Below, piece by piece: positions 15,342 to 23,616 of a stretch of 33,997 nt of DNA. The DNA is from Halomonas sp. McH1-25. GTDB taxonomy: Bacteria; Pseudomonadota; Gammaproteobacteria; Pseudomonadales; Halomonadaceae. Within the stretch, counting starts at the first letter, position 1. Each line of letters opens with the position of its first letter. The stretch spans positions 1-33,997 of the forward strand of contig NZ_JAKRFI010000013.1 in assembly GCF_022348165.1 (NCBI RefSeq), written 5' to 3'. The notes beneath the pieces were generated by a model, which worked only from the letters and a program-made list of their open reading frames with translations, was not told the DNA's origin and ran no database searches. The position numbers were made by a program, and so were the translations under genes.

Positions 15342-16736
15342 TTATGTACCCGGGGTGGCTGTGCCGGGAAGACTGAGTGTCGCGCCAGCCTGCAGGGGCA
15401 GCGACTCGACTGGGTTCTTCGCCTGGAGAATCTCCAGCGGGATGCCGAGAGCCTCACTGATTGTGGCCAGGGTATCGCCCTGCTGAATCTCGTAACGTGC
15501 AGGGGCCTTCGCCGCTGCTGCCACGGTTGCTGGCGCGACGACTGGCAAACCGCCTGCCCTGGCCTGTTGGGCGAGCCATGTGCCGGCTGGCGCGTGTCTG
15601 TCGAAGTGAGCGATGAGGCCGTCCCGAATAGCCTCCGCGAGCTTCGCCTGATGGGCAGGGTCCTTCAGCCGGCGCTCTTCGTCGGCATTGGTGATAAACC
15701 CCGTTTCGACCAGCAGCGAGGGAATATCGGGGGACTTGAGCACCACGAACCCCGCCTGCTCGACACGCGGCTTGTGCAAGCGATTGACCTTGCCCACGGC
15801 CGCCAGCATTCGGTCACCGGCAGAAATCGAGTCGTTGAGCGTGACACCCATCGCCAGATCGAGCAGGACCGAGCGCAACATGGGGTCGGCTTCCGCCAAG
15901 GCAATATGCTCATCCTCTCCGCCAAGTAACGAACTTTCCTGCCGCGTCAGCCACCGTGCCGTTTCCGAGCTGGCGCCTGAGGTCGACAAGGCGTAGATCG
16001 AGCTGCCCTGGGCGCTATGGCGCTTAGCCGCATCGGCATGCACCGACACGAAGAAATCAGCGGAAAGATCCCGAGCGAGCCGGGTCCGGTCGCGCAGGCT
16101 GAGGAAGGTATCATCCTTGCGTGTCAGCTCGCCCTCGAAGCCTGGCGTCTCGTCCAGAAGCCTATCCACTCGCTTGGCGATCGCCAGCACGATATCCTTC
16201 TCATAGGTGCCCTTGGCCCCGATTGCGCCTGGGTCCTTGCCACCATGCCCGGCATCGACCACAACGATGATGTCACGTCCCGTTGCTGCGGGAGCGCTCG
16301 GCAATAGAGAGGCCGCTTTGGTGGTATTGCCTGCATTTCCTGGATCGGAAAATGATAGGTCGATCACCAGCCGATCGGGTTGCCCCTGGTGAGGCGCCAG
16401 CAGGAAATGCTTATGCCGCACAGGTCCGTTGAGATCCAGCACCAGACGGGTCATGTCGCGGTGCTCACCAGAGCGAACAGCAGTGATCGGAGAGCGCGAC
16501 AGGTCAAGGCGGTCGGTCAGGCCTTGAACAGCAGTCGCCCCGGGCAAGTCCACTACCAGCCGGCGAGGATTCGACAGCTCGAAGAGGGTTGGCGTTACCG
16601 GCCCCGTCAGCTCCAGCACCAGCCTCGTCTTGCCAGCGTCAGTCCATGCTCGTGCCTGGGCGATGCCCGCAGCATGAGTGGCTGAGGAAAAGGTGGCCAG
16701 AGCCAGTAAGGCGATAATAATCGGCCTTAAGCGCAT
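15342..16736 (-). CDS. N-acetylmuramoyl-L-alanine amidase with AMIN and LysM domains
   Basis: A 464-residue periplasmic cell-wall hydrolase. A signal peptide ends around THAA (residue 23). The AMIN domain (about 25-135) targets septal peptidoglycan. The zinc-dependent Amidase_3 domain (about 158-385) shows VVVDAGHGGKDPGA, the glutamate in GTYEKDIVLA, SVHADA and LLVETGFITNADEE. A LysM repeat (about 413-458, YEIQQGDTLATISEALGIP) ends the protein. This architecture is that of AmiB/AmiC-type enzymes that split daughter cells under control of EnvC/NlpD. It stands alone here, away from the usual tsaE-mutL neighbours, in mobile surroundings, so it may be a second copy. A fragment of a close paralogue lies at 32245-32296. 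Confidence 0.9.
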   Translation of the reverse strand: MRLRPIIIALLALATFSSATHAAGIAQARAWTDAGKTRLVLELTGPVTPTLFELSNPRRLVVDLPGATAVQGLTDRLDLSRSPITAVRSGEHRDMTRLVLDLNGPVRHKHFLLAPHQGQPDRLVIDLSFSDPGNAGNTTKAASLLPSAPAATGRDIIVVVDAGHGGKDPGAIGAKGTYEKDIVLAIAKRVDRLLDETPGFEGELTRKDDTFLSLRDRTRLARDLSADFFVSVHADAAKRHSAQGSSIYALSTSGASSETARWLTRQESSLLGGEDEHIALAEADPMLRSVLLDLAMGVTLNDSISAGDRMLAAVGKVNRLHKPRVEQAGFVVLKSPDIPSLLVETGFITNADEERRLKDPAHQAKLAEAIRDGLIAHFDRHAPAGTWLAQQARAGGLPVVAPATVAAAAKAPARYEIQQGDTLATISEALGIPLEILQAKNPVESLPLQAGATLSLPGTATPGT

Positions 16737-17111
16737 GGTGAAGGTTCCCTGCTGAGCGCCCTGCGTCGGTCGCTATCTGTTTGTTTCGCATCGCTCGGCG
16801 GCAATATCGATGTACTAAACAGAATACCATTTTAGGTGACGTTATCGCTGGGAACCGACGCCGTAGGGCCAATGCTAGCCAGGACAGAAATGAGAAAGCA
16901 GAATGGCTGAGCTGCTTTCAAGGTTTTGAAAAGCACTTTAACTCGCGGTTGAAGGTCATAGGCTGAGCCCCATTGCTAGGAGATACTGTGAGCAATGCGC
17001 CTTATAACATCGATTCGCCATCCATTCCGCAAGGCGGGTCAAAAGTGCCATGCCAACCAACTAGGACAAGCTCAAATGTGTCTGTAAAGTATCTTGCGCC
17101 GCTTGGAATTC

Positions 17112-17248
17112 TTACCACCACCCCAGCATAAGCAACAACATGCCCCCTGCTGCTTGATGTTCTATAGCCTCTCCCCAAAAATTACTACTAGGTCGCAGGC
17201 CTGAATCGTCCGATGCTGCCCAGAGTGATTCCTCGTCTTGTAGCGCTC
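17112..17248 (-). pseudogene. C-terminal remnant of an ankyrin-repeat protein gene
   Basis: The minus strand encodes ALQDEESLWAASDDSGLRPS and onward to the stop, matching the last ~45 residues of the intact ankyrin protein at 32546-32980. The first two thirds are deleted at the GCTC junction, and the frame now runs upstream into unrelated sequence (apparent start at 17300). Confidence 0.7.
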
Positions 17249-17283
17249 CGCCGTCTGTATACACTGGATAGCTGATTACACTG

Positions 17284-17533
17284 TCAGGCAGGAGCGCCAC
17301 GTTCTATCAGGTACTGCTTGAAGACCTTGCCTGCTGCACACTTATCCAGAAAATCGAGGGCGCCCGGGAGCAATGTGGCATCGGTCAGCCCTTCCTGAGC
17401 TTGGATATCCCGAGCAATACCACTGGCCAAGGGAAGGGATGGGCCCTCCTCATCGTCGATTTCGGCAATGTGATGCCCCGAGGCTACCACTAGCTCGGCA
17501 ATGGCTGGCGCAGTATCGCTGCCCCATCCTTTC
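17284..17533 (-). pseudogene. Unrecognised gene fragment within duplication copy 1
   Basis: A frame without a clear start, reading SDTAPAIAELVVASGHHIAE and ending KVFKQYLIERGAPA before TGA. It looks like genuine protein, and the homologous frame in copy 2 (33083-33330) is broken by a one-base shift. The 5' end of the ancestral gene seems lost. Family unknown. Confidence 0.4.
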
Positions 17534-17653
17534 TATGGATTACGCAGGGCAATTCGCCGACTTTTCTATGGACCCTGCGGCGCACTTTTCTTGAATGGCC
17601 AGTTATCAGTGTCTTTAGAGACCTCGTGTATAGATTAACGGCGCAGTTTCCCC

Positions 17654-17688
17654 GGGGGTCGGGGGTCGGGGGTCGGGGGTCGGGGGTC
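17654..17688 (+). repeat. Five tandem GGGGGTC units (G-quadruplex-type tract)
   Basis: Five exact copies of the heptamer GGGGGTC. Five runs of five G with two-base loops on the plus strand form a strong intramolecular G-quadruplex motif. The equivalent place in duplication copy 2 (around 33455-33460) has a single degenerate unit, AAGGGTC, so the tract expanded after duplication or was lost in copy 2. Confidence 0.85.
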
Positions 17689-17897
17689 CGCTACAGCAAT
17701 GACCAAATCCAAGGGCAAGTGCAGAAGTTCCACGACGCAACTTGAAGCCTGCTGCCCCGCTGGCGCCAGCCCGAAGACCATGATTTATGGATTCCGCGGA
17801 GCTGAGATCGCGAGCCGACCCGATACAGCCGTTTAAGTGTGCAGGAAACCGTCATGATTCGCCCGCTCTCGCTCTCACCCGGTTGGCTCGTCAAGCG

Positions 17898-18872
17898 TCA
17901 GTGCATGAACAGCTCATCGAGGGAGTTGGCGGTCAGGATTGCAGCTGACCAGTCTTCCAGCTGCTCGGGGGTCGCTTGCTCCAAGCGCTGCTCAGCCCAC
18001 TCAGGCAGGTCACTGAACTTGAGGTTGATCTGTTTGCGCAGAATCCGTTGTGCCTCTTCCTGACGACCTTCCTGACGGCCTTCCAACCGTTCTTTCTTGA
18101 CCAGATTCTCTAAATTCTCTGCCAACATATCTTTGTCCTCCACCAGGCTTTCGAGCCGTTCCAGGTTGACCCCGGCCCCCAGCCGATTCAAATGGCGCTT
18201 GAGCCACCGCGTGATGATCCGGTCGGTGCGCTCCTTGTTCGGATCAGCCTGGATGATCGCCACCACGCGGTCCACGGCGAGCTGCAGGGCTTCCCAACTC
18301 TCACCAGCGTTCTCGACGCTGAACACGCCGCTCAGCGGGGTCTGGCGCAAGCCCAAGTCCGCATCAGTATAACGCCCTTCATCGACCAGGTAGTAGCGCA
18401 GATGTGGCTGATAGACCTGCAGGAAGCCTGGCAGTTCCGGCTGTACCATCTCATAGATATCCAGCGGGGCCGTCCAAGGCTTCGAGCCGTTGTAGAGTAC
18501 CACCGAAAACACCGGCGGCAGGCCTTGGCCGGGGGTGATGACCTTCTGCTTGAGCAATTCGTTGTAGAAACAGGCAACATAGTGCATCAGCCGAATCGGC
18601 ATGGTACGATCCACCGAGGATTGGAATTCCAGCAGGATGTACAGAAATACCCGCTGGGTCACACCTTCCCAAGTCACTTCTACCGACCACACCACGTCCT
18701 CGATCTTCTCCTCGAACAGCGGGGTAATGTAGTGGCCGCTATGATTCTTGAGCGTCGAGAAGTCCATCAGTCCGGCGATATCGGGTGGCGCAAAACCTTC
18801 GATTAGCTGCTGAACGAACTCGGGGTAGCTGAACAGCTCCTTGTAGCCGGTATCGTGGTGGTTACTGACCAT
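17898..18872 (-). CDS. Rpn family PD-(D/E)XK nuclease (transposase_31 type)
   Basis: A 324-residue protein of the Rpn / transposase_31 family. The N-terminal nuclease core begins HDTGYKELFSYPEFVQQLIEGF and continues to VFLYILLEFQSSVD (about 75-88), the family's E-x-Q active-site strand. The C-terminal part is a charged coiled coil (KKERLEGRQEGRQEEAQ, about 255-271) followed by a DUF4351-like helical domain (FSDLPEWAEQRLEQATPEQL). Rpn proteins of E. coli are calcium-stimulated nucleases that promote RecA-independent recombination; some members act in phage defence. It is a single gene with an AGGGG site before its ATG. Confidence 0.85.
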   Translation of the reverse strand: MVSNHHDTGYKELFSYPEFVQQLIEGFAPPDIAGLMDFSTLKNHSGHYITPLFEEKIEDVVWSVEVTWEGVTQRVFLYILLEFQSSVDRTMPIRLMHYVACFYNELLKQKVITPGQGLPPVFSVVLYNGSKPWTAPLDIYEMVQPELPGFLQVYQPHLRYYLVDEGRYTDADLGLRQTPLSGVFSVENAGESWEALQLAVDRVVAIIQADPNKERTDRIITRWLKRHLNRLGAGVNLERLESLVEDKDMLAENLENLVKKERLEGRQEGRQEEAQRILRKQINLKFSDLPEWAEQRLEQATPEQLEDWSAAILTANSLDELFMH

Positions 18873-18984
18873 GTGGCGCCCCTGACGATTGGAGGCAGTC
18901 AGGATATCATGCCGCTTCTTTTAGTCGTCAGCCAGGCCATGGCCCCTTTCGATCAGGTCTTTGGTTCGATTGCTCAGCGACCGC

Positions 18985-19058
18985 GCTCAGGTGACAAGGC
19001 CCCCCAGGCCCGCGACATCGACCAGGCCAAGGCCATTGCCGCGCAATGGAAGGAGTGA
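18985..19058 (+). pseudogene. C-terminal remnant of a HigB/RelE-like toxin gene
   Basis: The frame SGDKAPQARDIDQAKAIAAQ, ending before the TGA at 19056, matches the C-terminal end of the addiction-module killer protein family (GGDK-x-Q-x-x-DI-x-x-AK). The upstream three quarters of the toxin gene are missing; the sequence before it belongs to the region upstream of the Rpn gene. Its stop lies four bases ahead of the antitoxin start, the usual spacing in such modules. Confidence 0.6.
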
Positions 19059-19062
19059 CCCG

Positions 19063-19374
19063 ATGACCCATCCTGTGACGTTCAGCCATTACGATACCGC
19101 TGACTATCTACAGACCGAGGAAAACATTGCCGCCTACCTCGAGGCGGTGATGGAGGAAAACGACTCCGCGCTCCTCGCTGCTGCCCTGGGCGATGTTGCC
19201 CGCGCACGCAACATGAGCCAGCTCGCCAAGGAGGTGGGCATGAGTCGTGAGGGGCTCTACAAGGCGCTGTCCGGCGAGGGCAACCCGGCCTTTTCCACCA
19301 TCAGCAAGGTCGCCAATGCCCTGGGGCTACGCCTGACGATTGAACCCCTGTCGCGGCCGGACGCTCACAGCTGA
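19063..19374 (+). CDS. HigA-like addiction module antidote protein
   Basis: A 103-residue antitoxin of the putative addiction module antidote family. An N-terminal part (HYDTADYLQTEENIAAYLEA) is followed by a Cro/C1-type helix-turn-helix, GDVARARNMSQLAKEVGMSR (about 48-67) and LYKALSGEGNPAFSTISKVA. Antitoxins of this type bind and block a HigB/RelE-like mRNA interferase and repress their own operon. The partner toxin gene just upstream is truncated, so this is an orphan antitoxin that might still protect against related toxins. The gene itself is intact. Confidence 0.85.
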   Translation: MTHPVTFSHYDTADYLQTEENIAAYLEAVMEENDSALLAAALGDVARARNMSQLAKEVGMSREGLYKALSGEGNPAFSTISKVANALGLRLTIEPLSRPDAHS

Positions 19375-19412
19375 ACCGCTGAAGCCCGCCACAGCGTTGA
19401 CAGATATATAGA

Positions 19413-19437
19413 GGCCGCTCCACTCGGAGTGGCCTTT
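19413..19437 (+). terminator. Hairpin after the antitoxin gene
   Basis: A 9-pair stem (GGCCGCTCC / GGAGTGGCC with one G-U pair) and an ACTC loop, followed by TTTG, 39 bases after the antitoxin stop. The short T run makes it a moderate terminator. The rest of 19375-19656 holds nothing I recognise. Confidence 0.5.
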
Positions 19438-19656
19438 GTGATCCGCCCTGCCCTGACGATCTCCCCGCACGTACACGTCCCGGTCGTTGGCAGGCGTTCC
19501 ACGGGCATTGATGCCTCCCTCGCTCCGCATTCAGCAGCATTTATCCCCACATTCCGAACGGACGCACCCAGCCAATCTGCCCCACTAATGCACGCCCCGC
19601 GGTCGCATGGGCATACTCATGACGATATATAAGTAATCCAATACGTTAGGCTAGCC

Positions 19657-20478
19657 ATGACAATTCTCGATGAGATCAAGCCAACCCGGCGGCAGCGATT
19701 GTATGACCTAGTGCGCGACGCAGGCATTGATGTCAGCCACTGGGAAACCACCAAGGGAAACTCCAGTAGCGCAGCGTCCAATCCCAAGTATTGCTACAAC
19801 TGGTCTTTTGTTCGCGACGATGTCGTCGTGCTCAACCTCTGGCATCAGGAGATGGAGGAAACAGAGGGTGTCGTCCGGTGTGCGTTGAATCCGAGAGAGA
19901 CGGCCCGACAAGACACATGCGTCAGGGTGGCTCGCGCCCAGCAAATGGACCTCGCCCTCCGCCAGGCCAAGATGGCTCACCTTCCTATCCGAGTCATTAT
20001 CAACGCTGGTGCACGAAAGAAAGCGTCAGGCAACACATCTCAAGTCAAGCACCGGCTGCTCGACTCTGTCGAGTGGAGCGTTGAATCATACGATACGCTG
20101 ACGGGACACTGTACGCTGGCCCGTGGAAAGCCCCAGCCCGTTTTCATCGATCAGTTCACCGCCTGGGCAGAAGGATTCGAGTCTCCGAAGAAAAAGACGG
20201 TGACGACCGAAGTGACTGAACGCTGCTCAAAGGTTCGACGGCAAGTGTTGGAGCGAGCAAACGGATACTGCGAGTACTGCAAGTCTCCCGGCCTTAACAC
20301 GCCTACTGGCCAAATCTTTCTCGAGACCCACCATGTGATTCCGCTCTCAGAAGGCGGTCCTGATAAACCGGATAACGTCGTGGCCCTGTGCCCGAACCAT
20401 CATCGTGAGGCCCACCATGGCGCTACGCAAGATTCCATCCGCCAGCAGCTGCTTGCACACCTGAAAACGATTGCCTAG
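19657..20478 (+). CDS. HNH endonuclease domain protein
   Basis: A 273-residue protein in two parts. Residues 1-180 form a conserved domain I cannot name, with SNPKYCYNWSFVRDDVVVLN (about 41-60) as its clearest segment. Residues 190-260 form an HNH nuclease with a zinc site: CEYCKSPG (two cysteines), LETHHVIPLSEGGPDKPDN, and CPNHHREAHH. HNH domains of this kind cut DNA in restriction and other defence proteins. The gene stands alone between an orphan antitoxin and an OGFr pseudogene. No methyltransferase is near, so a modification-dependent or host-independent role is more likely than classical restriction. Cellular role unknown. Confidence 0.8.
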   Translation: MTILDEIKPTRRQRLYDLVRDAGIDVSHWETTKGNSSSAASNPKYCYNWSFVRDDVVVLNLWHQEMEETEGVVRCALNPRETARQDTCVRVARAQQMDLALRQAKMAHLPIRVIINAGARKKASGNTSQVKHRLLDSVEWSVESYDTLTGHCTLARGKPQPVFIDQFTAWAEGFESPKKKTVTTEVTERCSKVRRQVLERANGYCEYCKSPGLNTPTGQIFLETHHVIPLSEGGPDKPDNVVALCPNHHREAHHGATQDSIRQQLLAHLKTIA

Positions 20479-20511
20479 ATCGTCCAGCATAGTGCCAGAA
20501 AGGAAAAACAC

Positions 20512-20960
20512 ATGTCCTCATCCAGTCCGCTGACTCCACTTAACTTGGGGGAAGCAACCGACCATTGTCATCGCACCATTGAGGCTATTTGGACCATGCC
20601 GCCCTTCTGGCTGGAGCATACCACGACTATTTTCAATGGCTGTTTCCGATTCCCGAGGCGGGACCCTTCAATGGCTTTGCTCCCTTGCTGGGCGAGGAAG
20701 AGCGTGCCAGCTTCGCCGCTTCTGATGAACTGCGCGAGCGTAAGCGCAAGTCATTGGATGTGATGCTGGCCTTCTTAGGGATGATCCGGAGCGCAGAGGC
20801 CGCCGAGCCACTGCCAAGTCTCAACATGCGCGCCCACAGCGTACGTGCCGTCTTATTGGCCATTGACAACCACCGTCACGTTGACGAAACGGCGCCGGTC
20901 CAAGTTCATCGCTATTTAAGTGGCTCCTTGCCGTTCATGAGCACCGAGCGAGTACCATGA
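20512..20960 (+). pseudogene. Frameshifted OGFr-domain protein gene
   Basis: The start (ATG 20512) reads into FWLEH, and the next frame continues HDYFQWLFPIPEAGPFNGFA, the signature of the N-terminal domain of opioid growth factor receptor-related bacterial proteins. One missing T near 20619 (LEH-Y-HDYFQWLF) explains the shift. The 3' end is cut by the IS110 remnant from about 20912 on. Function of bacterial members is unknown. Confidence 0.7.
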
Positions 20961-21289
20961 AACAATAGCGTACGCAGATAGGTATCCCCGCGCTTGCTGT
21001 TGCCCTGCAGTCTCACTCGACCGCCGGTGCCGGTCTGTCACGCTATCAGTCCCAGCCAGGCGACAAATGCCCTGCCGGATTTGAAGGCCATCGCATTCCC
21101 AATCGTGGTGATCGCGGCCGTAGAGAATATTGGGCTAGGGAGGTGTCCAACTCGACCTCCACGGCCTTGGCGCAACAACTCATGCAACGGATCAGAGGTC
21201 TCGGACTCTGGCTGTGACAGGGCTCGGAGGGTAAATTCGGTCATGGCGTATCCATTCATGCTGATTGGATCTTGGTCGTGAATAATCAA
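20912..21289 (-). pseudogene. IS110-family transposase, C-terminal remnant
   Basis: The minus strand reads [20 protein letters not shown] then LGLIA, a TGA at 21038-21040 where relatives have arginine (CGA to TGA), and then GGRVRLQGNSKRGDTYLRTL in the same frame. These are the hallmarks of the C-terminal transposase_20 domain of IS110 recombinases, which carry the catalytic serine. The N-terminal DEDD domain is missing and the upstream part (21200-21289) is degenerate. Inactive. Confidence 0.8.
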
Positions 21290-21340
21290 CAGGATACGTC
21301 GCCCTTCCTACCTCCTCCCGTACTCAAGAATCATCATAAC

Positions 21341-21478
21341 TCACTTGTTGGCCGCGAGGCGGCTCAACAGCAGTAACGAGGCGGCGTAATAGTCGATATC
21401 ACTGGGAAGCGTATCAGGTATGTCGTCCGTGTTACCTTGAAGCAGTGAACGTATAGCCAGCACGCCAGCAATTACCTC
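21341..21478 (-). pseudogene. Possible gene-end fragment downstream of the DehI-family gene
   Basis: A minus-strand frame GEVIAGVLAIRSLLQGNTDD continuing to LLLLSRLAANK and TGA looks protein-like but begins inside the end of the DehI-family gene. It may be the stump of the gene into which the catabolic block was inserted. Family not recognised; chance is possible. Confidence 0.25.
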
Positions 21479-22269
21479 GCCCAATGTTCAATAATCCGAC
21501 CAGCTATGGTGAGTTCGGCTATGACATGCGAAAAGCGTTCTAATCCTTCGAAAGCGGTCTCTCGATTAAAGTCAATCGGCCTAATGGTTCCTATAGGCTG
21601 ACTTTCGGCAGCGCGGATTGCCTGATTGCGTAGATTTGAAAAATTGTTGTGAAACTCCCTAGAAGAAAGTGTCATTTCAAGAGGATAACAGAGCTGAGAA
21701 ATTAGTCCTTTCTGGATCGTGAGGTGGCGCCACAGGCTAGGAACAATACCACTGCAAGATGCTGGCCCCGCTAGTGTCAAGCGTAAGATTAGCTCAAGGT
21801 CTGCCTGTGTAACATCAGAAAAACTAGGAAGAGATGGAAGCTTTCTTAGCTTTCTTTCCTTTAGCTTCACCGCAGGTGGAGTGTAAGAGGTTTTATACGA
21901 TCCGGGTAGCGCGCATACCCCTTCCATTAACAGCAGCACACGGGCAAGGTTAGCTACATTATTTCTATTGTAGGCATTAAGAATCGCCCATGAATCATTG
22001 CTAAGAGTTAGGGAAGTATCCAACGACATGGCTTTGGCAGTCATCACTGCTGCTAAATTTGCTTGCTCTTCAATGTCGTGCTCAAGCAGGGAACTGTCGT
22101 TTATACTTAAGAAATCCCAGGCCCAGTGAGCCGCACCGTCTATAGTTGCCAAATGGCGCCATATGTAATTTACTAAAGGAGATCCGGTTTCTAATCTTAT
22201 TGCTTCATAAAGTTCAGCAACTTCGTGAGTAGCTTCATCCTCGGGGATTTCGGGTAAAGTTTGTATCAT
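21472..22269 (-). CDS. DehI-family (halocarboxylic acid dehalogenase-like) protein
   Basis: A 265-residue helical protein resembling the DehI family (group I 2-haloacid dehalogenases). It has the internal pseudo-duplication of that family: LPEIPEDEATHEVAELYEAI with SPLVNYIWRHLATIDG in the first half, and LPSLPSFSDVTQ with GIVPSLWRHLTIQKG in the second. True DehI enzymes replace the halogen of 2-haloacids by hydroxyl using an activated water. Sequence similarity is in the scaffold; I cannot confirm the catalytic aspartate by eye, so dehalogenase activity is not claimed. The ATG at 22269 has AGGAG seven bases upstream. It is the last gene of a minus-strand trio. Confidence 0.6.
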   Translation of the reverse strand: MIQTLPEIPEDEATHEVAELYEAIRLETGSPLVNYIWRHLATIDGAAHWAWDFLSINDSSLLEHDIEEQANLAAVMTAKAMSLDTSLTLSNDSWAILNAYNRNNVANLARVLLLMEGVCALPGSYKTSYTPPAVKLKERKLRKLPSLPSFSDVTQADLELILRLTLAGPASCSGIVPSLWRHLTIQKGLISQLCYPLEMTLSSREFHNNFSNLRNQAIRAAESQPIGTIRPIDFNRETAFEGLERFSHVIAELTIAGRIIEHWAR

Positions 22270-22363
22270 ATCCAAACTCCTGTAGAGCAAGAAAGCAAAT
22301 TCTATAAATCATCTTTACAGCCAGACCAATTCTGCCCTAGCCCTGAGATTAACAAAACTCTCA

Positions 22364-22771
22364 TTACTTCCTTCCGAAATCCTCTCCAGATTCAACGTTT
22401 TCCTTTACAAATACTTCCTTGGCTATCTTAAAACTATCAATCGCAGCAGGCACACCGCAGTAGATAGCAGTTTGTAGGAATACTTCGCGTATTTCCTCCA
22501 TGGTCACACCGTTATTTATAGCTCCTCTAACGTGTAGTCTTATTTCGCTCGGACGGTTAAGCGCTGTGAGCATTGCCAAATTTATAAGGCTCCGTGACTT
22601 GTGTGATAAGATATCATCCCGTCCCCAAATTTCTCCCCAGCAGTACTCAGTCACCAGTTCCTGTATCGGGCGAGAAAAATCATCTGCTTCCTCAAGAGAT
22701 CGGTCAACGTACTCTTTGCCTAGCACTGCGCTTCGGATTTTTAGGCCTTTGTCGTATAGATTTTTGTTCAT
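22364..22771 (-). CDS. Carboxymuconolactone decarboxylase family protein (PcaC-like)
   Basis: A 135-residue protein very like gamma-carboxymuconolactone decarboxylase. The segments YCWGEIWGRDDILSHKSRSL (about 44-63), NLAMLTALNRPSEIRLHVRG and TMEEIREVFLQTAIYCGVPA (about 91-110) follow the PcaC pattern closely. PcaC removes CO2 from 4-carboxymuconolactone in protocatechuate degradation, but no other pca gene is here, and AhpD-like or unrelated decarboxylases share the fold. With a DehI-like and an ABM protein it forms a small operon, so it probably acts on a lactone or 2-oxo intermediate of the neighbouring route. AAGG precedes the ATG. Confidence 0.8.
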   Translation of the reverse strand: MNKNLYDKGLKIRSAVLGKEYVDRSLEEADDFSRPIQELVTEYCWGEIWGRDDILSHKSRSLINLAMLTALNRPSEIRLHVRGAINNGVTMEEIREVFLQTAIYCGVPAAIDSFKIAKEVFVKENVESGEDFGRK

Positions 22772-22824
22772 AAATTGACCTTTTCGGTTATTTTCCTCGT
22801 GAGCACAACTAGTATGGCCTATGA

Positions 22825-23109
22825 CTACGCCGGTAGCAGAAAGCGATCCTGCTTTGAAGCTATTAAATTTTCTGAATCCAGAAAAAATTGTTTTGTATGC
22901 TCCGCTTCAAGATGAGCTTTGAATGATTCTCTGGTGGAGTAAATTTCATAGAGAAGAAAGCTCTGATGGTCCTCTCCCTCAACTAAGACATCGAAGTGCA
23001 GGCAGCCTTTCTCGCATGCCAAGCTCCTTTCAGCCTGGATTTTCAGTAATTTACGTAGATCTTCTCCTACTCCTGAATGAGATCGAACCTCAACAAGAAC
23101 GATAAACAT
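22825..23109 (-). CDS. Antibiotic biosynthesis monooxygenase (ABM) domain protein
   Basis: A 94-residue ABM/YgiN-like protein with the dimeric ferredoxin-like fold: MFIVLVEVRSHSGVGEDLRK, then CLHFDVLVEGEDHQSFLLYE, and FKAHLEAEHTKQFF. Members are cofactor-free quinol monooxygenases, haem-degrading enzymes or proteins of unknown role. The start at 23109 has a full GGAGG five bases upstream; the ATG at 23121 overlaps that site and is rejected. First gene of the minus-strand trio, facing the TRAP operon across a 578-base control region. Confidence 0.75.
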   Translation of the reverse strand: MFIVLVEVRSHSGVGEDLRKLLKIQAERSLACEKGCLHFDVLVEGEDHQSFLLYEIYSTRESFKAHLEAEHTKQFFLDSENLIASKQDRFLLPA

Positions 23110-23135
23110 AACTACCTCCATCTATATTATTCTAA

Positions 23136-23156
23136 TTGGTATAACTAGCTTACCAA
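23136..23156. promoter_or_regulatory. Inverted repeat upstream of the ABM gene
   Basis: TTGGTA and TACCAA, perfect 6-base arms separated by 9 bases, 27 bases upstream of the ABM start codon. The GGTA...TACC layout is compatible with a GntR/FadR-type operator, and such a regulator is encoded at 29891-30769. Confidence 0.4.
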
Positions 23157-23616
23157 AAGAAGCTAAATTTTTCCATGTCATTGTGTGAGGCTCAGCTTTT
23201 GCCGCCACGCAAAGTACATAAACGTGAATGTTTCATCTCGCAGGTGGCCGGTTCCTGCCGCTGATTGCCTACGCTGTCGCTCAGATACTTTAGTGCCCCC
23301 CGCCCTGATACTGTTTGTGGCTGCTCGCTCGCACGTTACAAGGACGGCCCTGTGAGCATTCTCCGCGAGACTGCGGCCTACGGTTTCGCCTAACGATAAC
23401 TGGTCCAGTAGTGCCTCAGGAGATCGATAAAGCGGATACCGCATGTTGTTCCTTTCTTCATGAAACGAGACGGCTCGGTCTCTACCTCTGGACAAAGCTG
23501 TGGTAACACGTCCTCCCCGGGTGGCGAAGGCCTGTCTGATAAGGCTAGCGAAACCACTGCTACTAAAGTCACGTTGTAGAAACTGGTGTGATAGGTGTAT
23601 AGGTGCTATAAGTTTG

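Larger units (their letters stand above)
16863..17802. repeat. Large direct duplication, copy 1
   Basis: About 940 bases that recur at 32297-33573 in the same orientation with scattered substitutions. Relative to copy 2 this copy lacks 365 bases (the ankyrin gene body and its upstream region) at a GCTC junction (17245-17248) and has a 7-base unit expanded fivefold at 17654-17688. It lies just upstream of the amidase gene. Confidence 0.85.

Noticed and set aside
15327-15929. 200-codon plus-strand ORF opposite the amidase gene
   Set aside because: It is antisense to an intact gene with all catalytic motifs; a shadow frame in GC-rich DNA.
16781-16966. Small plus-strand ORF shared by both duplication copies (also 32155-32400)
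   Set aside because: The shared C-terminal part follows from the duplication itself; the upstream parts differ completely and no ribosome site is present.
17533-17800. Recurrent TATGGATT/CATGGATT motif (also 33329-33680) as a spaced repeat family
   Set aside because: The spacing is irregular, the flanks do not align, and most occurrences are simply shared by the two duplication copies.
22364-22771. Protocatechuate (pca) pathway
   Set aside because: Only a PcaC-like protein is present; no protocatechuate dioxygenase, PcaB or PcaD is encoded nearby.
23178-23495. 105-codon minus-strand ORF in the divergent control region
   Set aside because: No recognisable domain, no ribosome site, and it would fill the promoter region of two operons.
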